Positions 59,847 through 64,000 of a DNA stretch of 64,000 nt are shown one piece after another. The translations under genes were made by a program, and so were the position numbers. This DNA comes from Algoriphagus limi. Lineage in GTDB: Bacteria; Bacteroidota; Bacteroidia; Cytophagales; Cyclobacteriaceae. Within the stretch, counting starts at the first letter, position 1; the number at the start of each line of letters is the position of its first letter. The notes below the pieces were generated by a model, which was given only the letters and a program-made list of their open reading frames with translations, made no database searches and was not told the origin of the DNA. The stretch spans positions 223,677 to 287,676 of the forward strand of contig NZ_JANWGH010000003.1 in the NCBI RefSeq assembly GCF_024919275.1. The letters run 5' to 3'.

Positions 59847-59881
59847 CGAACTTCCCTCTTCCCACTCCCATCTTCCTTCTT
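59847..59881 (-). repeat. Heptad array, purine-rich, next to the OmpA gene stop
   Basis: Read on the minus strand from 59881: AAGAAGG, AAGATGG, GAGTGGG, AAGAGGG, AAGTTCG. It begins three bases after the TAA of the OmpA/PD40 gene. Confidence 0.75.
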
Positions 59882-59884
59882 CTA

Positions 59885-61813
59885 TTATTCCTTAATCTCA
59901 ATCACCTTAAATTCAGTACGTCGATTGACCTGATGCTCTTCTTCCGTTTGAGCATTTTTGATGATCAACTGCGTTTCACCATAGCCTTTGGCAACCAATC
60001 GACTTGGATCGATTCCTTGCGATACTATGTAATTTACAGCTGATTCAGCTCTTCGCTGTGACAAATCCAAGTTGTATTCATCCGAAGATCTGGCATCGGT
60101 ATGAGAGCTTAGCTCGATTCGGATATTTGGATTGTCCTTGAGGATTTGTACCAATTTATCCAATTCCCTTGCCGCATCCGGTCGGATATCAGCCTTATCC
60201 AAGTCGTAATAAATATTTTCTAAAACGATGGATTTTTCTAGAATCAACTGATCCAAAACGATAGTCGTATCCAAGCTTACATTGGTGACATCTTGGATCA
60301 AAGTTGCAGGGTCAGGAGTTTTTCCGCGAGTGGAATAAGGAACAGACTTGGAGAAATACCCTCCTTTGGATGCGATAATGGTATAATCTGCTTGAGGTTC
60401 TAAGGTAAATCGGACGCGACCATTTGAATTGGAGAAGTCACCTCCTATTTGTTTGTTATTGCCATCATACAAGACAACACGAGCTTGGTCAAGGACCTGA
60501 TCAGGTTCTCCTGCTACGCGCTGCTTGGTAAATACATTCAACAGGACATTGACGATTTTTGGCTTTGGAGTTTTGTCTTCGAAATAATAAATATCATCGT
60601 CTCCAATTCCACCTTCACGATTGGAAGAAAGGAATCCCTCTTTGGGATAATTGGTGAAAAAGATGCCAAAATCATCCGCTGGGCTGTTGATATTTTCACC
60701 CAAATTTTTGATGACTTGTTTTCCTGATTCATCTGTTTCAGCTACAAAAAGGTCTAGTTTTCCATAGCCGGGATGTCCGTCGGAAGCAAAAAAGAATTTT
60801 CCATCTGGAGTAGGGCGAGGGAAAAGTTCATTGCCAGGAGTGTTGATAGTTGGTCCTAAGTTGACAGCATTCCCGAAGTCTCCATTTGCCAACTTAGTCG
60901 CTTTGTAAATATCAATTCCTCCATACCCTCCTGGACGGTTGGATGCGAAATAGAGAACTTCCCCATCAGGACTGAAAGCTGGGGTCGAATTCCACCAATT
61001 TTCATCTTCATTCACCGGAAGCCAAATTGGCAATGTAAATCCGCCTCCTCGAAAATATGAAGCGAATAAAGCTGTTTCCGGAAGGTCTTTCGGAGAGGTG
61101 GAATTTCCCCGAGCATAAATAATGATATTTCCATCAGGGCTGATGGCCATTGCGGCTTGATTCAACCCTTCTTCATTTGGAAATTCAGGTAAAGCCTGTA
61201 TTCCTCCTACATCGACTCTTAGCCCCTCTGCCCTCGCTCTGAATAGTTTGGTGTAGGGAGTCCCCGTCGCTGGATAAATCCCAGAAGCTTGTCTAGCTGA
61301 AGTGAAGTACAAGAAATTCTCACTAACTATCGGAGCATAGTCTCCGCCCGGAGTATTAAGCTCCCGGTAATTCACGAGTTCGTGATAAGGCCAGTAGTTT
61401 TCAATGCCAGCTGCAAGATTAATTGATTCAATTTCCCGCTGTGTTCGAGCGAGCAAAGCTTCATCTTGCGTGTAACCTTTTGCATTTTCGAAGGCTTCCT
61501 TTGCCTCCTCATTTTTTTGCTGGGCTTTGAGACTTTGTCCTAGAAAGAAATATCGCTCAAAGCTCGGCTCGATATCAATTAGTTTTTGGTAATAGTTAGC
61601 AGAATTTTCAATTCGGTTGGAAAGGCGATAGCTTTCTGCGATGATTTGATTTGCCTCTTCGTTTTCAGGATCCTCCTCTAGAATTTGAGAAAAAGTATTG
61701 ATAGCATATTGGTATTGTCCCGAGAGGTATTGGTCAGTTCCTTTTTCTTGAAGGCTTTTGCAGCCACCAAGAATTAACATAAATATGAATAGACCCAAAA
61801 AGTAGTGTTTCAT
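59885..61813 (-). CDS. PorE-like lipoprotein: TPR, PD40 propeller, CRD and OmpA domains
   Basis: 642 residues from the ATG at 61813, giving a lipobox (MKHYFLGLFIFMLILGGC, Cys18). The longer frame to 61900 adds 29 unrelated residues. Domains: TPR-like helices about 20-130 ('QYAINTFSQILEEDPENEEANQIIAESY'), PD40 propeller about 150-400 ('VLYFASNRPGGYGGIDIYKAT'), carboxypeptidase-regulatory-like sandwich about 420-510 ('RVRFTLEPQADYTIIASKGGYFSKS'), and C-terminal OmpA domain about 530-640 ('IRIELSSHTDARSSDEYNLDLSQRRAESAVNYI'). This is the order described for T9SS PorE, which tethers the machinery to peptidoglycan. The assignment is inferred from architecture; other OmpA/PD40 proteins of the phylum share it. 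Confidence 0.8.
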   Translation of the reverse strand: MKHYFLGLFIFMLILGGCKSLQEKGTDQYLSGQYQYAINTFSQILEEDPENEEANQIIAESYRLSNRIENSANYYQKLIDIEPSFERYFFLGQSLKAQQKNEEAKEAFENAKGYTQDEALLARTQREIESINLAAGIENYWPYHELVNYRELNTPGGDYAPIVSENFLYFTSARQASGIYPATGTPYTKLFRARAEGLRVDVGGIQALPEFPNEEGLNQAAMAISPDGNIIIYARGNSTSPKDLPETALFASYFRGGGFTLPIWLPVNEDENWWNSTPAFSPDGEVLYFASNRPGGYGGIDIYKATKLANGDFGNAVNLGPTINTPGNELFPRPTPDGKFFFASDGHPGYGKLDLFVAETDESGKQVIKNLGENINSPADDFGIFFTNYPKEGFLSSNREGGIGDDDIYYFEDKTPKPKIVNVLLNVFTKQRVAGEPDQVLDQARVVLYDGNNKQIGGDFSNSNGRVRFTLEPQADYTIIASKGGYFSKSVPYSTRGKTPDPATLIQDVTNVSLDTTIVLDQLILEKSIVLENIYYDLDKADIRPDAARELDKLVQILKDNPNIRIELSSHTDARSSDEYNLDLSQRRAESAVNYIVSQGIDPSRLVAKGYGETQLIIKNAQTEEEHQVNRRTEFKVIEIKE

Positions 61814-61851
61814 CTGACTCAGTTTTGATGATCTTGTCTGAATATTACTAA

Positions 61852-62337
61852 TTAATTTGGAAAGTATTTGTTCAACCAGCTTTTTGCTGCAGGAATCCAC
61901 AAAGAATTCAAATCGGCTTTGGTTTGGATGAGTGGGTTCATCACGGGCGTGTCCGAAACAATGCTTCCTTCCTGAACTTTGCTGCGAATTCCCAAAGCAG
62001 GTGCAATTCGAATTTGACCTGATTCTTTGAAAGCTACTTTTCCGCGATCAGTCAGGTTGATTTGGAGTAAATTTTCAAGCCTTTGTAAAGCTCTGACAGA
62101 GCTATCGATTGAGCAGCCACTTGTTGCGGACTGGGATTCATCTGCAGCCAAAACGATCACCTGATCTTCTAAAATCTCGAAAGAAGTCAGAATCCCATTT
62201 CCGTGTACATTCCATCCTTCACAAAAGGATTTTAATTCCTGTCGGACCAGTTCCAGTTCCCTATCACTGAGTTTTCGATCAGCTTGATAGAGCCAAATTC
62301 GGCTTTGGTCAGAAATCTTATCAAAGGCTACGTACAT
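61852..62337 (-). CDS. Conserved hypothetical protein of Bacteroidota (often mislabelled ABC transporter ATPase)
   Basis: 161 residues, full length. 'IWLYQADRKLSDRELELVRQELKSFCEGWNVHGNGILTSFEILEDQVIVLAADESQSATSGCSIDSSVRALQRLENLLQINLTDRGKVAF' is a well-conserved core. I recall that database entries call this family 'ABC transporter ATPase', but it has no Walker motifs, so that name is wrong. It is cytosolic; its function is unknown. 38 bases lie between its stop and the PorE-like start. Confidence 0.75.
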   Translation of the reverse strand: MYVAFDKISDQSRIWLYQADRKLSDRELELVRQELKSFCEGWNVHGNGILTSFEILEDQVIVLAADESQSATSGCSIDSSVRALQRLENLLQINLTDRGKVAFKESGQIRIAPALGIRSKVQEGSIVSDTPVMNPLIQTKADLNSLWIPAAKSWLNKYFPN

Positions 62338-62357
62338 AATTTGGATATTTTGACAAA

Positions 62358-62390
62358 GAAAAACCCTTTCTACCTAACGGCAAAAAGGGT
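62358..62390 (-). terminator. Terminator of the 62416 gene
   Basis: On the minus strand ACCCTTT (62390-62384) pairs with AAAGGGT (62369-62363), seven pairs with a 14-base loop, then TTTTC. Placed after the stop of the reductase-like gene. Confidence 0.7.
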
Positions 62391-62415
62391 GGAATTGATT
62401 CAATTTTAATTTCAC

Positions 62416-63207
62416 TTAAATCCCCATGTCTTTGGCGATCATTTCGGCGAGATCATAGACCTTGACATCGTTTTCTCGCTCTTTGTTTTTTACACCGTCA
62501 GCCATCATGGTCAAGCAAAAAGGACAGCCTACGGCAATTGCTTGAGCTCCAGTTGCTAATGCTTCTTCTGTGCGTTCGACATTGATGTCTTTTTTACCTG
62601 GTTCTGGTTCCTTAAACATCTGAGCTCCACCTGCTCCGCAGCAAAGCCCTTTGGTTCGGCAGCGCTTCATTTCTACCAGTTCCACATCCAAAGCCTTAAT
62701 GACTTCCCGTGGAGCTTCATATACATTATTTGCACGGCCGAGGTAGCAAGAATCATGGAAGGTGATCTTTTTCCCTTTAAACTCACCGCCTCCCTGAAGC
62801 ACTACTTTTCCTTCATTAATTAGCTGCTGCAAAAATTGAGAGTGATGAATCACTTCATAATTCCCGCCCAAAGCAGGATACTCATTTTTGATGGTGTTGA
62901 AACAATGAGGGCATGCGGTCACTACTTTTTTGACTCCATATCCATTCAAAACTTGGATATTGGGGACTGCCTGCATTTGGAAAAGGAACTCATTTCCAGC
63001 TCTTCGTGCAGGATCACCGGTACAAGTCTCTTCAGGGCCAAGTACAGCGAATGATACACCTACTTTATTCAATATTTTGACGAAAGCCTGGGTAACTGCT
63101 TTGTATCGGTCATCAAAGGAACCGGCACAACCGACCCAAAAAAGAACTTCCGGATTTTCACCTTTAGCGGCCATTTCGGCCATGGTTGGTACTTTGTATG
63201 TAGACAT
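62416..63207 (-). CDS. (Fe-S)-binding protein, heterodisulfide-reductase subunit B-like (CCG domains)
   Basis: 263 residues from the ATG at 63207 (MSTYKVPTMAEMAAKGENP). An earlier start at 63261 translates a repeat array and is rejected. Two CCG-type domains: 'TACPHCFNTIKNEYPALGG' and 'HDSCYLGRANNVYEAPREVIKAL', then 'CRTKGLCCGAGGAQMF' and 'AIAVGCPFCLTMMADGVK'. These bind special iron-sulfur clusters in heterodisulfide-reductase-like subunits and in GlpC/LutA-like proteins. It is the partner of the ferredoxin-type membrane protein upstream. The electron donor and acceptor are unknown. Confidence 0.88.
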   Translation of the reverse strand: MSTYKVPTMAEMAAKGENPEVLFWVGCAGSFDDRYKAVTQAFVKILNKVGVSFAVLGPEETCTGDPARRAGNEFLFQMQAVPNIQVLNGYGVKKVVTACPHCFNTIKNEYPALGGNYEVIHHSQFLQQLINEGKVVLQGGGEFKGKKITFHDSCYLGRANNVYEAPREVIKALDVELVEMKRCRTKGLCCGAGGAQMFKEPEPGKKDINVERTEEALATGAQAIAVGCPFCLTMMADGVKNKERENDVKVYDLAEMIAKDMGI

Positions 63208-63208
63208 A

Positions 63209-63243
63209 TTTTCGGATTTACGATTTTTGATATTGGATTTACG
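63209..63243 (-). repeat. Heptad array directly before a start codon
   Basis: Read on the minus strand from 63243: CGTAAAT, CCAATAT, CAAAAAT, CGTAAAT, CCGAAAA, one T, then the ATG of the reductase-like gene (63207). The first and fourth units are identical. The array occupies the ribosome-binding position. Confidence 0.65.
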
Positions 63244-63292
63244 AGAGCAGCTTTCAAACATCCTTGTTCTCGATAATTCAATTGCTTTGGGT

Positions 63293-63332
63293 TATTGAAT
63301 TTTTCAATTTTCAAATCTTCCAATTTTTCAAT
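63293..63332 (-). repeat. Octad array over a stop codon
   Basis: Read on the minus strand from 63332: ATTGAAAA, ATTGGAAG, ATTTGAAA, ATTGAAAA, ATTCAATA. Period is 8. The TGA stop of the upstream gene (63330-63328) is part of the first unit. Confidence 0.7.
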
Positions 63333-64000
63333 CTGGAATCTCCTCTTCTTTGACTGAATCGGCCCAGTTGAATCGATCTTGGGGACTGAATTTCCAAGGA
63401 GAGAAACTGGTCTCCATATTTTGGAACATGGCATTCCATTGTGCTGGAGTGCCGGATTCTTCCATCGCTACATAGCGGCGCATTTGTAGGATGATGGATA
63501 ATGGATCGATATTGACCGGGCAGGCTTCCACGCAGGCGTTGCAGGAAGTACAAGCGTTTAATTCCTCTTTTGAAATGTAATCGCCAAGGAGAGATTTTCC
63601 ATCTTCCAGACCTGGCCCGCCGGAGTCTATGCTTTTTCCAACTTCTTCTGCACGGTCACGAACATCCATCATGATTTTTCGTGGTGAAAGTTTTTTGCCT
63701 GTCAGGTTAGCCGGACACTCGGAAGTACATCGGCCGCACTCAGTACAGGAGTAGGCATTCAGAATATTGACCCAAGAAAGATCATTGATGTCTTTGGTGC
63801 CGAATCTTCCGATTTCAGCAGGAGGATCGGCAGGAGCATCAGTTGGAATTCCCAGCATCATATTGACCTCATTCGTGACCTCCGGCATATTCGGCATCTC
63901 TCCTTTTGGCTTCAAATTAGAATACCAGGTATTTGGGAAAGCCAGGAAAATATGAAGGTGCTTGGAATAAGTCACATATACTGCAAAAGCTAAAATACCA
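63328..64000 (-). CDS. Membrane-bound 4Fe-4S protein of the heterodisulfide-reductase type, 5' partial
   Basis: The frame stays open to the window edge. The upstream codons encode 'GILAFAVYVTYSKHLHIFLAFPNTW', the end of a membrane segment, so the GTG at 63975 is not the true start. The cytosolic part has two 4Fe-4S sites: 'CTECGRCTSECPANLTGKKLSP' and 'CTSCNACVEACPVNIDPL', each CxxCxxCxxxCP. This is the electron-carrier subunit that pairs with the CCG-domain protein 120 bases downstream. It probably passes electrons from a membrane quinone or NADH pool. The N-terminal membrane domain lies outside the window. Confidence 0.85.
   Translation of the reverse strand, partial: GILAFAVYVTYSKHLHIFLAFPNTWYSNLKPKGEMPNMPEVTNEVNMMLGIPTDAPADPPAEIGRFGTKDINDLSWVNILNAYSCTECGRCTSECPANLTGKKLSPRKIMMDVRDRAEEVGKSIDSGGPGLEDGKSLLGDYISKEELNACTSCNACVEACPVNIDPLSIILQMRRYVAMEESGTPAQWNAMFQNMETSFSPWKFSPQDRFNWADSVKEEEIPD

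Noticed and set aside
59588-60043. Open frame of 151 codons on the plus strand
   Set aside because: It crosses palindromes and the heptad array and then runs antisense through the OmpA domain of the PorE-like gene. Its composition is not protein-like.

Overview
The window looks like chromosomal DNA of a member of the Bacteroidota, most likely Cytophagales/Cyclobacteriaceae (Algoriphagus-like). This is inferred from GldA/GldF/GldG, PorT and a PorE-like lipoprotein (gliding/type IX secretion), TAnnTTTG-type -7 promoter boxes, few Shine-Dalgarno sequences, many short lipoprotein signals, Tat-type signals on sugar enzymes, a SusC-like plug/MG2 protein, and families such as DUF5606. No phage, insertion sequence, CRISPR array, restriction or toxin locus was recognised. 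About 66 genes cover nearly all of the DNA. Only three gene-free stretches exceed 300 bases, and two of them are packed with short repeats.

Layout. 1-5651: the end of a GT61-type glycosyltransferase, then a sugar-acid catabolic set (IlvD/Edd dehydratase, SDR, acetoacetate-decarboxylase-like protein, SDR) and a lipoprotein. 6037-7672: an exported NIF3-family protein, a retropepsin-like lipoprotein and tRNA-Arg(CCT). 7825-12434: the rpsP-rimM-trmD-rplS operon, gltX and small proteins. 12581-17648: an envelope set with a plug/MG2 protein, a beta-barrel protein, an ECF sigma factor with a one-helix membrane partner, and a Spy/CpxP-like protein with a plug-like tail. 17708-19938: an M20 amidohydrolase and an SDR. 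20213-24953: gldA-gldF-gldG behind a promoter and structured leader, then dnaN. 25063-28739: a DUF2132 protein, an HtrA-type protease without signal peptide, a second ECF sigma factor with a membrane partner, and a membrane protein. 28952-43001: mostly sugar and envelope enzymes (PD40 lipoprotein, serine hydrolase, sugar isomerase, Gfo/Idh/MocA oxidoreductase, sulfatase, GH25, GH13, M20 peptidase, GMC dehydrogenase with its small Tat subunit). 43018-50364: a PEGA-repeat protein, a four-gene minus-strand operon, a four-helix-bundle (S23/IVP-type) gene, pdxJ, and yqeY-cvpA. 50409-57810: lolA-like gene, ftsK, pyrD, a VanX-like dipeptidase, an SDR, porT and menG. 57933-64000: engB, DUF5606, a small protein, a 525-base repeat island, a PorE-like OmpA/PD40 lipoprotein, and two Fe-S heterodisulfide-reductase-like proteins, the last running off the window.

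The main unexplained structure is a set of degenerate short tandem arrays with a 7-base (once 8-base) period. They sit beside stop codons, and sometimes start codons, of unrelated genes: 19820-19938, 33084-33132, 48077-48111, 48540-48567, 59847-59881, 63209-63243 and 63293-63332. In two cases the stop codon itself is part of the first repeat unit. Two arrays with the same consensus, NGTCMAC, point inward from both sides of the four-helix-bundle gene. Together with the palindromic elements around 20000, 28700-30120 and 59360-59820, they suggest a repeat system that colonises gene ends. This is the feature most worth following up.

All family calls were made by reading the translations. No database search was run.
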